Below, piece by piece: positions 1 to 6,645 of a stretch of 64,000 nucleotides of DNA. Under the pieces are notes generated by a model. It searched no databases and was not told the origin of the DNA. It saw only the letters and a list, made by a program, of their open reading frames with translations. Position numbers and translations under genes: made by a program. Position 1 is the stretch's first letter. Every line of letters starts with the position of its first letter. Source of the stretch: Roseofilum acuticapitatum BLCC-M154 (GTDB lineage Bacteria; Cyanobacteriota; Cyanobacteriia; Cyanobacteriales; Desertifilaceae); NCBI RefSeq assembly GCF_030068475.1, contig NZ_JAQOSP010000101.1:62001-126000 (forward strand), given 5' to 3'.

Positions 1-716
1 CTGGTGTAGAGCGGATTCTTTAGATCTAGGTAAAAGTCTCCCAGGATAACCGATCGTACCATGCCTTTGTACAGAATTTGGCGGGTAGAAAAGGAAACAA
101 TATAAATATCGACTCCGGAGCGATCGGCATCTAAATGGGTTTTCTTCCGGGTCAAATACAACAGGCGTTCTAACTCCACTCCCGATAAATGAGGGGATTC
201 TACCAGCAGTTGCTCAATTTGCGGTTCATTTTCCCTTGCTTGGGGGCCCAAAATCTCCAAGTTTACCGGCACTACCCGCCATCCAATGACCTTTAAGCCT
301 TCTTCTTTCAGATGTTGCTCAAATAAGGCTTTGGCTTTATTTCGGGCTGCCCCATCTTGGGGTAAAAAGACCATTGCCACCCCCATGTGGCTAGGACTCG
401 GTAGGGTAATACCTTCTTTCTGGCTCCAGTCTTGAAATAAGTCCCAGGGAATACCAGTCATCACCCCCGCACCATCTCCAGAGTCTTGGTCAGCGCTACA
501 CCCTCCCCGATGTTCTAAGCAGGTTAACCCGGATAAGGCTTTGGTGATTAAATCATGGCTGGCGATGCCTTGGGGGTGAGCAATTACACCTACCCCGCAA
601 GCATCTCGCTCTTCGGTGAGTTGGCGTAAAACTTTGGGTTCTCGTCCTGAAGTCCCTAGGTCGGAAGAGCCGGTCAGTGGGCGATGCAGTTGATCTTGAT
701 TTAAGGTGTTGTCCAT
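1..716 (-). CDS. gltS: Ferredoxin-dependent glutamate synthase, N-terminal part (runs off left edge)
   Basis: Reading the minus strand from the ATG at 716 gives a class II glutamine amidotransferase domain. About 39 residues precede the motif ERDACGVGV, whose Cys40 would be the N-terminal nucleophile after propeptide removal, as known for glutamate synthases. Next come LEHRGGCSADQDSGDGAG and MTGIPWDLF, typical of the large subunit. The enzyme transfers the amide of glutamine to 2-oxoglutarate; in cyanobacteria the ferredoxin-dependent form is usual, but the synthase and FMN domains that would separate GltS from GltB lie outside the window. I looked for an NtcA box (GTA-N8-TAC) upstream and saw none. 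Confidence 0.9.
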   Translation of the reverse strand, partial: MDNTLNQDQLHRPLTGSSDLGTSGREPKVLRQLTEERDACGVGVIAHPQGIASHDLITKALSGLTCLEHRGGCSADQDSGDGAGVMTGIPWDLFQDWSQKEGITLPSPSHMGVAMVFLPQDGAARNKAKALFEQHLKEEGLKVIGWRVVPVNLEILGPQARENEPQIEQLLVESPHLSGVELERLLYLTRKKTHLDADRSGVDIYIVSFSTRQILYKGMVRSVILGDFYLDLKNPLYT

Positions 717-978
717 GGAATTCTTCAAAAGGTGTTTTCGGATTGGAAGTTGTGGACTGTGCTTCTTGTGCTACAAGTGCTGCTAAACTCAGCTATGCAG
801 CCATCATATCCCTATTGATCGATAGGATTTCGTATCCATTACTGCTGGATGTGGGCAGATTTGTTGCTTTGGGTCGGGACAAGTGAATCCAGAGGGTGCT
901 GTGGTTTGACTGGCCCCGATTTTGATGTGGATAATGATTGTATCGAATTCTAGTCAGTTCTGGCAATGGTTTCTGAGC

Positions 979-1003
979 GCGATACCTTCGGGAACGCCTC
1001 TTC
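979..1003. repeat. Small dispersed repeat (GCGATACCTTCGGGAACGCC)
   Basis: This core recurs at about 2446-2465 and, with changes, at 2553-2575. Each copy touches a HIP1-like GCGAT site. The copy at 2439-2461 is a demonstrable insertion (see the pseudogene at 2346-2485), so this is a mobile or template-switch type small dispersed repeat rather than chance similarity. Confidence 0.6.
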
Positions 1004-1006
1004 CAG

Positions 1007-1123
1007 TATAGTCATTTTAATTAACATTGACACACCAAGATCTATCTACAGCAAGGGCATCTGTAGGGGCGAACGGCCGTTCGCCCCTACAACCATGTCC
1101 CATCCTTAATTAAAACAACTATA
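1007..1123. repeat. 117-bp miniature inverted-repeat element with a 28-bp core palindrome
   Basis: The ends are imperfect 18-bp inverted repeats: left TATAGTCATTTTAATTAA, right (reverse complement) TATAGTTGTTTTAATTAA, 16 of 18 matching. Inside, 1063-1090 is a perfect 28-bp palindrome with core GGGGCGAACGGCCGTTCGCC. The same palindrome recurs at 60113-60140 and, with two changes, at 49030-49057. No coding capacity, so any mobility would depend on a transposase elsewhere. It sits in the 717-1181 gap between gltS and the first toxin gene, where I see no other feature except a short repeat near 979-1003. Confidence 0.7.
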
Positions 1124-1181
1124 ATTCAGTCATGTTCACTATCGTGATCAACAGCTTTGCAGTTATTGTAACTGGGTCTGA

Positions 1182-1451
1182 CTACAACCGACGAAGTAAC
1201 TGATCGTATTCTGTATGTATACCAATCCAAAACCAGTAAATACGATCGTCTTCTAATAACCCAAGAACTCGGTAGTTTAAACTTATACGAGCTGAATAAA
1301 TGGATGGATTCTGGCGAACTTGTTTGAAATGAAGACTATTATGGTAAGGATCTAATCGCCAAAGGTCATAAGCTTTAGCTGCTTGTTCTTGAACTGAAGC
1401 AGGAAGTTCATCAAGTTTTTGACGAAAGGCTTTTGTGACACTTGATTTCAT
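1182..1451 (-). CDS. RelE/ParE-superfamily toxin (HigB-like)
   Basis: An 89-residue protein with the layout of RelE/ParE-fold toxins: an N-terminal helix pair (VTKAFRQKLDELPASVQEQA), then beta strands SIYSARISLNYRVLGLLEDD and YWFWIGIHTEYDQLL. The strand-borne Arg in NYRVLG and the IHTEYDQL ending match a cyanobacterial subfamily of putative mRNA-cleaving toxins. Its ATG overlaps the stop of the upstream antitoxin by 4 nt, the usual antitoxin-first coupled arrangement. The activity is inferred from family only; a ParE-type gyrase poison is the alternative. Confidence 0.75.
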   Translation of the reverse strand: MKSSVTKAFRQKLDELPASVQEQAAKAYDLWRLDPYHNSLHFKQVRQNPSIYSARISLNYRVLGLLEDDRIYWFWIGIHTEYDQLLRRL

Positions 1452-1687
1452 GGCGACTGAGGAGGAAAAACTTCATCAAGAGGTGTTGTTTCACCTGCTG
1501 CGATTTCTTTCCTGACGCTCTGGGCGATCGCCTCCCACTGCTCATCTGTAGTGGCTTCAAATCGTGCTGTCCAGTTCAGTTCGTCTTGGATCTCAGCCAG
1601 CAGACGAGCGGCGATCGCATCCTGCTGATCTTCGGGTAATTGCTTCAGTTGGGCGATCGCCTCTTCGAGTAATTGAGTCATATTCAC
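1448..1687 (-). CDS. Antitoxin partner of the RelE-like toxin
   Basis: A 79-residue acidic protein. The N-terminal helix TQLLEEAIAQLKQLPEDQQD followed by AIAARLLAEIQDE is common among cyanobacterial antitoxins that precede RelE-like toxins. The C-terminal half (WEAIAQSVRKEIAAGETTPL) would be the toxin-wrapping tail. Start could be Met1 or Met3 (1681). Overlap with the toxin start indicates translational coupling. The 5' end and upstream sequence are duplicated near 2400-2510, where they form part of a broken gene. Confidence 0.7.
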   Translation of the reverse strand: MNMTQLLEEAIAQLKQLPEDQQDAIAARLLAEIQDELNWTARFEATTDEQWEAIAQSVRKEIAAGETTPLDEVFPPQSP

Positions 1688-1730
1688 GCTTCCAATTGAT
1701 GGGTGTTCCTCTCATTGTAGCAAAGCCAAC

Positions 1731-2129
1731 TTAACTCAAGGAAATTTCACCTTTAAAAACATCAATAATTGCCTTTTCTTCCCTGAGAAAATCAATTCCT
1801 AATAGTCCATTGGCAAAAGAACTCAGAGGTAAATCCATCGCTACTACAGAAAAATCCTCTTTACGGACTCCTAAACAATTAAACCAAGGAACAGAGACAA
1901 TCGGCAATTTTACGGTAGCTGAAGCAGTCACAATCGTAGTGGTTTGAAGGGGGTGTTCCAAGTCACACCCTAAACATTCTAGGATTTGGCAGGGCAACAC
2001 AGTATAACTTGAGCCTGTATCAAGCAATAATCTTAAAACAATGGGACTCTCCCTAGCTCGTCCTACTGATGCTCTCAACCAAAGTAAATTCCCCTGTCGA
2101 TTTAGGCGATAGATTCTACGAGAACTCAT
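1731..2129 (-). CDS. Retroviral-type (clan AA) aspartic protease
   Basis: 132 residues, the size of one half of a pepsin-type enzyme. The catalytic signature LLLDTGSSYTVLP is at about residues 34-46 and the second hydrophobic-Gly element ANGLLGIDFL at about 107-116, as in retropepsin-like enzymes that act as homodimers. No signal peptide, so cytoplasmic. It overlaps the upstream gene by 4 nt, implying a two-gene operon. Such pairs are common in cyanobacteria; the substrate is unknown. The fold assignment is strong, the role unassigned. Confidence 0.75.
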   Translation of the reverse strand: MSSRRIYRLNRQGNLLWLRASVGRARESPIVLRLLLDTGSSYTVLPCQILECLGCDLEHPLQTTTIVTASATVKLPIVSVPWFNCLGVRKEDFSVVAMDLPLSSFANGLLGIDFLREEKAIIDVFKGEISLS

Positions 2130-2353
2130 AAAATAAAGGCCACATCTTCAGGAATTGGCCCTACATATTCGATCGCTAGGGGTTGCTCAGGAATAGAAGC
2201 CAACATTTCATAGATGTGTGACGGGTTGGGAGAATGAGCCAGCACTTCCCCTTCTATAACCTGCATCTGGTCATCAAGGTCTCTATAGGCAATCAGCAAC
2301 CATTCCCCTTGATAATGTTGTTTCATTTCTTCAAAGGTCATTAGCTCAGACAT
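2126..2353 (-). CDS. Small protein paired with aspartic protease
   Basis: 75 residues, acidic, without a membrane segment: TFEEMKQHYQGEWLLIAYRD, then a predicted beta-rich part (QMQVIEGEVLAHSPNP) and the end LAIEYVGPIPEDVAFIL. I recognise the association with a retropepsin-like gene but no named domain. The start overlaps the end of the broken ORF at 2346-2485 and its stop overlaps the protease start by 4 nt, so the three were probably one tightly packed transcription unit. It could be an adaptor, inhibitor or substrate of the protease. Confidence 0.6.
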   Translation of the reverse strand: MSELMTFEEMKQHYQGEWLLIAYRDLDDQMQVIEGEVLAHSPNPSHIYEMLASIPEQPLAIEYVGPIPEDVAFIL

Positions 2354-2485
2354 TTTCTTGCTCTATCCGATCGCAGTCTTCCTGAATTGTTTCTACCATA
2401 ATTTGTAGATCTTCGGGTAATTGTTTCAGTTGGGCGATTCGCTGCGCGATACCTTCGGGAACGCCTCTTCGAGTAATTGAGTCAT
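2346..2485 (-). pseudogene. Small antitoxin-like gene broken by a 23-bp repeat insertion
   Basis: From the ATG at 2485 the reading starts MTQLLEEA like the antitoxin at 1448-1687, then hits a 23-nt insert (2439-2461) carrying the small dispersed repeat GCGATACCTTCGGGAACGCC. Removing exactly those 23 nt restores a 38-codon frame (AIAQLKQLPEDLQIMVETIQ and on to a TGA overlapping the next gene's ATG). The antitoxin copy at 1640-1690 preserves the uninterrupted site (TTGGGCGATCGCCTCTTCG). Duplication plus insertion is seen directly; that it once was a working gene is inference. Confidence 0.6.
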
Positions 2486-2613
2486 ATTCACGCTTCCAAT
2501 CGATGGCTTTGCCCGTTATTCTAACGAAACTGACTGGGTTTATGGCGATCGCTCCGCTATACCTTCGGGAATGCCCCCCATTTTGCCATGAGAGGCCATT
2601 TTCTCATCAATGA

Positions 2614-2844
2614 TTAGCGGCTCTGGCGTTGTGCGATTTCCATCAATAATCGTAAGGCTTCATTCACGGATTCTTCACTTGGAAAGGCTTTTGCCACATC
2701 AGGATCAAGCAAAACTAGATTATTGCCTGCTCGATAACGTTCCACATATTTTCCTTTGACTCCCCCTGTTAACTGGGAAAAATCATACTCAGGTCGCAGT
2801 TCATCATCCATTTCATTATTAATGTTATTCGTTTCCTTCTTCAT
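2614..2844 (-). CDS. BrnA-like antitoxin
   Basis: About 76 residues from the Met at 2844; a longer reading from 2880 would overlap the toxin gene by 56 nt and is less likely. The sequence NEMDDELRPEYDFSQLTGGV followed by GKYVERYRAGNNLVLLDPDV is the standard opening of cyanobacterial antitoxins next to BrnT, and SEESVNEALRLLMEIAQRQS resembles a ribbon-helix-helix C-terminus. It overlaps BrnT by about 20 nt with the toxin first, the order known for brnTA. Expected to bind DNA and repress its own operon. Confidence 0.75.
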   Translation of the reverse strand: MKKETNNINNEMDDELRPEYDFSQLTGGVKGKYVERYRAGNNLVLLDPDVAKAFPSEESVNEALRLLMEIAQRQSR

Positions 2845-3103
2845 AAAATCTTTGTTCCTGACGAGTGACTTTACGGGCACTAATAATTCTTACCTTCTCC
2901 GATCGCTCCGTATGTGCAACAATCAGAAGCTGCTTCCACCTAGATAAACCAATAATAATATAGCGACTTTCCCCAACTGAATGGTCTGGATCGGTAAATG
3001 TCAGAGATAGAGGATCGTTAAAGACAGTAGCTGCTTCTGGGAATGAAACTTGATGTTTCTCATAGTTTAACTTGGCTTTATCTGGGTTCCACTCAAATTC
3101 CAT
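2825..3103 (-). CDS. brnT: BrnT-family toxin
   Basis: 92 residues opening MEFEWNPDKAKLNYEKHQVS, a near-diagnostic BrnT start, followed by FPEAATVFNDPLSLTFTDPD, SRYIIIGLS and VRIISARKVTRQEQRFYEE. BrnT has a RelE-like fold and is a ribonuclease toxin; the RIISAR(K) motif near the C-terminus contains the expected basic active-site residues. Toxin-first order with a downstream overlapping antitoxin supports the call. Located in a run of four or five small stress modules. Confidence 0.88.
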   Translation of the reverse strand: MEFEWNPDKAKLNYEKHQVSFPEAATVFNDPLSLTFTDPDHSVGESRYIIIGLSRWKQLLIVAHTERSEKVRIISARKVTRQEQRFYEEGNE

Positions 3104-3136
3104 TGGTAGTCTAGAGAGGCGATCGCTCCTGAAATC

Positions 3137-3352
3137 CTAAGCCGATTCTAAATGCGTTACCGGAATGACTTCAGTTCTCTCTGGCAATTTCGCTCCGGTT
3201 GCCACCTGATGGACTTCATAAAGAATATCGGCTGCATAATAGCGATTACCACAGTTGTCGCAGACTCCAATGGTGACATTATCTGGATTTTCCGGTGCAG
3301 CTTCCCTCGGCATGTCAATTGCGGCTGAATATTTATCAGAAAATACTCGCAT
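3137..3352 (-). CDS. Small YgiT-like zinc-ribbon protein (tentative)
   Basis: 71 residues with one CDNCGNRYY knuckle (CxxC) followed by AADILYEVHQVATGAKLPER, reminiscent of the second half of YgiT/MqsA-type zinc fingers; the first CxxC is absent. Its ATG (3352-3350) overlaps by 2 nt the ATG of the divergent gene at 3351, so the two cannot both have ordinary leaders without overlapping coding regions. It lies 33 nt upstream of brnT on the same strand. Composition is protein-like, but the gene could also be spurious. Confidence 0.45.
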   Translation of the reverse strand: MRVFSDKYSAAIDMPREAAPENPDNVTIGVCDNCGNRYYAADILYEVHQVATGAKLPERTEVIPVTHLESA

Positions 3353-3593
3353 GACAACTGAGCAAATCCAGGCAGCTCTTTTACCAGCTTTAGCGGGAGG
3401 AACTAACTTTTCGGATTGGCGCGATTGGGATCGGGATAGTTTTCGAGCTTATCCCAATAACTATTCAGATACAGGAGTTCGCATTTACTATGATGCCGTA
3501 GATCCCCGTCCAGGTGGCTTCGGAATCATTGATGTGACAGTTAACGCTCATCGGTTAATCAAAGTTCCTCCGATCAGAGTCAATTTTGCTTAA
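3351..3593 (+). CDS. Conserved hypothetical, 80 residues
   Basis: From the ATG at 3351: MTTEQIQAALLPALAGGTNF, then SDWRDWDRDSFRAYPNNYSD, TGVRIYYDAVDPRPGGFGII and DVTVNAHRLIKVPPIRV. I recall similar short proteins in other cyanobacteria but no function. A longer start at 3255 is possible but would overlap the divergent gene heavily. Ends 1 nt before the convergent toxin gene. No signal peptide or membrane segment. Confidence 0.5.
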   Translation: MTTEQIQAALLPALAGGTNFSDWRDWDRDSFRAYPNNYSDTGVRIYYDAVDPRPGGFGIIDVTVNAHRLIKVPPIRVNFA

Positions 3594-3875
3594 CTAATAA
3601 ACTTCGTCATGACTGCCAATATCAATTAAAAAAATCACTTCTTCATCTCCATCTTCTTCATCAGAAAAAGCGAAAATAATCCGGCAATTATAAGCCACAG
3701 AACACGACCATAATCCGTTTAAGCTGCCCGTTAATTTATGAGATTTTAAGGAAGGAGTAAAGGGATCGGTAGCGAGAACTTTTAATACCTCGATCGCCTT
3801 AGCTTGTAATTGAGGGTGCTTCTTGGCCAATTTCTTAAACGCTCTCTTAAAGCTACTGCTCCAGACTATCTCCAT
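3594..3875 (-). CDS. RelE/YafQ-family mRNA interferase toxin
   Basis: About 93 residues from the Met at 3875 (MEIVWSSSFKRAFKKLAKKH). The pattern continues with PFTPSLKSHKLTGSLNGLWS, then SVAYNCRIIFAF and a C-terminal FLIDIGSHDEVY. The KSHKLTGSLNGLWS segment and the terminal GSHDEVY are hallmarks of YafQ/RelE-StbE toxins, where the His-Asp near the end and the Arg in the strand (CRII) take part in ribosome-dependent mRNA cleavage. The acidic insert SDEEDGDEEVIF is unusual. Overlaps the antitoxin gene by about 23 nt. Confidence 0.85.
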   Translation of the reverse strand: MEIVWSSSFKRAFKKLAKKHPQLQAKAIEVLKVLATDPFTPSLKSHKLTGSLNGLWSCSVAYNCRIIFAFSDEEDGDEEVIFLIDIGSHDEVY

Positions 3876-4083
3876 CCTCATCCTCAAGTAAATCAGCAAT
3901 GAGATTGTCCACTGTTCCTCGTTTAGCAGTTCCTTGCTGAAATTCTTGCTTCAGCATTTCAGCATTAGCAGCAATTTCTAAACGTCGCTGTTCAATTCTT
4001 CGCTTGCGGATTAACTCAAATAAATAATCTTGATCTTCAATAGATAACTGTTCGATGGAATTAATTAATTCTTGCATTTTCAT
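3853..4083 (-). CDS. Antitoxin partner of YafQ-like toxin
   Basis: 76 residues, strongly helical: KMQELINSIEQLSIEDQDYL then FELIRKRRIEQRRLEIAANA and an acidic tail. This is a familiar cyanobacterial antitoxin form upstream of RelE/YafQ toxins. The tail (GTVDNLIADLLEDEDGDSLE) would neutralise the toxin. Antitoxin-first order with overlapping genes. The upstream 4084-4260 gap shows no gene. Confidence 0.7.
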   Translation of the reverse strand: MKMQELINSIEQLSIEDQDYLFELIRKRRIEQRRLEIAANAEMLKQEFQQGTAKRGTVDNLIADLLEDEDGDSLEQ

Positions 4084-4265
4084 GGATTTAACTTAAATGT
4101 CTGTAAAGGTTTTCATGAATGATTACAATGACGATATCCATGTTGATAATATATCCTATTTTCAGCGAAGTCGTGAAAATGTTTCCCTCAAACCATAATA
4201 ATCAAGCGATATCTATGCGGACGGATGTGAAAACCGGATGGAGAAGATAACGATTCCAAGGATTT

Positions 4266-4628
4266 GACACTCCTCGACCTAAAGGTACGAGGATTCTTTA
4301 AAAGGAGATATCCACCGTTGGACATTGCTCGAACCACAACTCCCAATACCGTTTTTAGTCGAATACCAGTGTTGTGCGATAGGCGGTGTCAATTGCCGCT
4401 ACTCTGTCCGGTGTTGCCACCATTCAGGCTACTTGTAAGTATTGTGCTTCACTCGCTCAAAGTCTTTGCTTGTGGGGGCTGTGTTCAGAGTGTTTCCACC
4501 AAGCTAACCATTTCGGTTAGCCGTCTTTTAACTGAGTGTCCCACCACGCTTGAGTTTCACCCGCCTTTAAGGTCAATGTGGCTTCTCCCTTATTATAACG
4601 TAAAGCCGTCCTAGAAGGACGGGGTTTC
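4266..4628. mobile_element. IS200/IS605-like remnant or non-autonomous derivative
   Basis: Both ends carry small hairpins that I associate with cyanobacterial IS200/IS605 elements. Left: GACACTCCTCGACCTAAAGG with a stem CCTCG-ACC/GGT-A-CGAGG then GATTC. Right: CCGTCCT-AGA-AGGACGG followed by GGTTTC. The 330 bp between has no transposase; one plus-strand frame (about 4390-4520) contains CKYCASLAQSLC and CSECFH, a possible zinc-knuckle relic, bounded by stops. The 116-residue frame at 4264-4614 looks non-coding. End type is recognised from memory, not by search. Confidence 0.5.
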
Positions 4629-4676
4629 TACCCAATTTTGTGATGATTTTAGTTAGGGTTGTGGAGTGTGCAATTG

Positions 4677-6533
4677 ATGCTGTCATTATTTTATGTTTCG
4701 CTGTTGGGCGCTGGGATTTTTGCTAGTGCGAATGTGCTTCCAGTTAAGGCTTGTGAGAATGGGTTAACTGAAGTTTGTCTATCAAGCCTGACAAGATCCC
4801 CCCAACCCCCCTTTCCAAGGGGGGCAGTCAGGCAAGTCCCCCTTATTAAGGGGGATTTAGGGGGATCGAGGATTCCCACTCAAGGGAATCAGATCATCAT
4901 TAATGGTCAAACTTTACCCATTGCTTGGAAACAATGGCAGGATAATGATCAAGTCCGGATTGCGATCAGTGATGTGGGTTTGGCTTCCGGTTTTGGAGTG
5001 GAGTTGCTGAGTACCTCGAATCCTGCTCTACAACCGATTCAGTGGTATGGAACTCCGGGGCAAACTCGGTGGACGCTTCCGGCTCAGGTAACCTCGACGG
5101 GGCGATATGTGGAGGTGACGGAGTGGGTGCAAGAATTGGGATGGCGGATGGTTCCCCAGGGAACTGTGCTGAGGGTGGAAACGGCTTCAAGTCAGGTTTT
5201 GGGGATGCGTCAGGGGAAACAAACTTGGGGCGATCGCCTCGTCATCGCTCTGAACCAAGAAACTCCCGTACAAGTTAACCATGCTCCCGGAAAGACGGTG
5301 ATTACGCTCGGTGCAGTGGCTTCTCCTGCTCTCCTGAATGCCTTTGCATCCCAGGCAGGGAATGCGGTTGATAGCATTAAATTTACCCCTGAATCAGGGC
5401 GCACGAAAATCGAAATTACCCTGAAAACCAAACAAGTTCGCCCCCAAATTCTGACTCTGAATGCTCCCTATCGGTTGGCGATCGATTTTCGTTTGGATGC
5501 GACTATTCCGGCTAAACAAATTCAATGGGCTTCAGGAATTGAATGGCGACAACAAACCGTGAGCCTCGGATCGTCACAGTTTCCTGTGTTTTGGCTGCAA
5601 ATTGACCCCCGAAATCCCCAGATCCAACTGCGTCCTATTCGCACCAATAGCCAAGGGGCAGCCGGGACTTCTCCCTTAGTCACTTTAGCCCGTCAATCTC
5701 AAGTGGCAGCCGCCATTAATGCCGGATTTTTTAATCGTAATAATCGCTTACCCTTGGGAGTTATTCGCGACAATGGGGAATGGATTTCCGGCCCGATTCT
5801 CAACCGGGGGGCGATCGCCTGGAACAACCAAGGACAATTCCTCATCGATCGCCTAACCCTCACGGAAACCCTCACCACCCAAACCGGCCAGTATTATCCC
5901 ATTCCCTACCTCAATAGCGCCTATCTGCAACCGGGATTATCCCGCTATACCAGTGCTTGGGGAACCACCTATACGCCACTGACTGATAATGAAACGATTC
6001 TTTCTGTAAACGGCGATCGCCTCCTCAGTCAAACCCAAGCGCCCCAAGCCGGAGTTGGACAAATTCCCATCCCCCCCCAAGGATATCTCCTCGTCCATCG
6101 CGGCCAAACTCCCCCACCCTTGATTCCCCCAGGAAGCCCCGTGCAACTACAAAGGCGCTCATCTCCCGATCTCGCTAACTATCCCTTCACCCTAGGCGCT
6201 GGCCCCCTCTTGGTTAAAAATAGTCGTATCGTGCTAGATGCTGAAGGAGAGACCTTTAGCAAAGCCTTTATTCAACAACAAGCCTCTCGCAGTGCGATCG
6301 GTATCACCCAAAACGGACAACTGATCATCGCTGCCGTCCATGACCGATCCTACGGCAAAGGCCCCACCCTCACCGAAATTGCCCAAATTATGCAACGTCT
6401 CGGTGCAGTCGATGCCCTCAACTTAGATGGGGGCAGTTCCACCGGACTTTATCTAGGAGGAGAATTATTAGACCGCTCTCCCCGCAGTGCTGCGCGTATT
6501 CATAATGGATTAGGCATCTTTCTCCAACCTTGA
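4677..6533 (+). CDS. Secreted phosphodiester glycosidase (NAGPA/DUF2233) domain protein
   Basis: About 618 residues. Start at ATG 4677 gives a signal peptide MLSLFYVSLLGAGIFASANV; a TTG at 4659 is an alternative. Residues about 40-64 derive from an inserted palindromic repeat (4795-4867). The middle resembles a copper amine oxidase-like/AMIN-type beta region (GKTVITLGAVASP ... YRLAIDFRLD). The C-terminal half has AAINAGFFNRNNRLPLGVIR, GAGPLLVKNSRIVLD, RSAIGITQNGQLIIAAV and the hallmark DALNLDGGSSTGLYLGG of the phosphodiester glycosidase domain. Likely periplasmic or outer-surface, acting on a glycan phosphodiester; substrate unknown. Confidence 0.82.
   Translation: MLSLFYVSLLGAGIFASANVLPVKACENGLTEVCLSSLTRSPQPPFPRGAVRQVPLIKGDLGGSRIPTQGNQIIINGQTLPIAWKQWQDNDQVRIAISDVGLASGFGVELLSTSNPALQPIQWYGTPGQTRWTLPAQVTSTGRYVEVTEWVQELGWRMVPQGTVLRVETASSQVLGMRQGKQTWGDRLVIALNQETPVQVNHAPGKTVITLGAVASPALLNAFASQAGNAVDSIKFTPESGRTKIEITLKTKQVRPQILTLNAPYRLAIDFRLDATIPAKQIQWASGIEWRQQTVSLGSSQFPVFWLQIDPRNPQIQLRPIRTNSQGAAGTSPLVTLARQSQVAAAINAGFFNRNNRLPLGVIRDNGEWISGPILNRGAIAWNNQGQFLIDRLTLTETLTTQTGQYYPIPYLNSAYLQPGLSRYTSAWGTTYTPLTDNETILSVNGDRLLSQTQAPQAGVGQIPIPPQGYLLVHRGQTPPPLIPPGSPVQLQRRSSPDLANYPFTLGAGPLLVKNSRIVLDAEGETFSKAFIQQQASRSAIGITQNGQLIIAAVHDRSYGKGPTLTEIAQIMQRLGAVDALNLDGGSSTGLYLGGELLDRSPRSAARIHNGLGIFLQP
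4795..4867. repeat. 73-bp palindromic repeat inserted in frame within a gene
   Basis: Imperfect inverted repeat starting GATCCCCCCAACCCCCCTT and ending AAGGGGGATTTAGGGGGATC. It encodes RSPQPPFPRGAVRQVPLIKG and a few more residues between the signal peptide and the mature domain of the glycosidase. The same kind of G/C-run palindrome is widespread between genes in cyanobacteria; here the reading frame survives. Confidence 0.75.
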
Positions 6534-6645
6534 CTGTACTAAAAATTTCATATTAGCTGGTCAAGATTAACTGACTAATCTTAGTGTATCTGTAGGCAGT
6601 TTTTTGGCATCCGCTATAGTGGGGACAATAACTGTAGAAACCGCC

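Noticed and set aside
677-886. 69-residue plus-strand frame overlapping the gltS start
   Set aside because: It is antisense to the beginning of gltS and shows no protein-like conservation signature.
717-1006. NtcA-regulated promoter of gltS
   Set aside because: No GTA-N8-TAC site was found on reading the region; GTATCCATTAC has the wrong spacing.
3157-3357. Second minus-strand frame overlapping the zinc-ribbon ORF
   Set aside because: Low-complexity, no motif, shares the same DNA in another frame; the CDNCG-containing frame is preferred.
4264-4614. 116-residue plus-strand frame in the IS-like remnant
   Set aside because: It starts at the hairpin end of the element and lacks any transposase motif; the CxxC-bearing frame is a different one.
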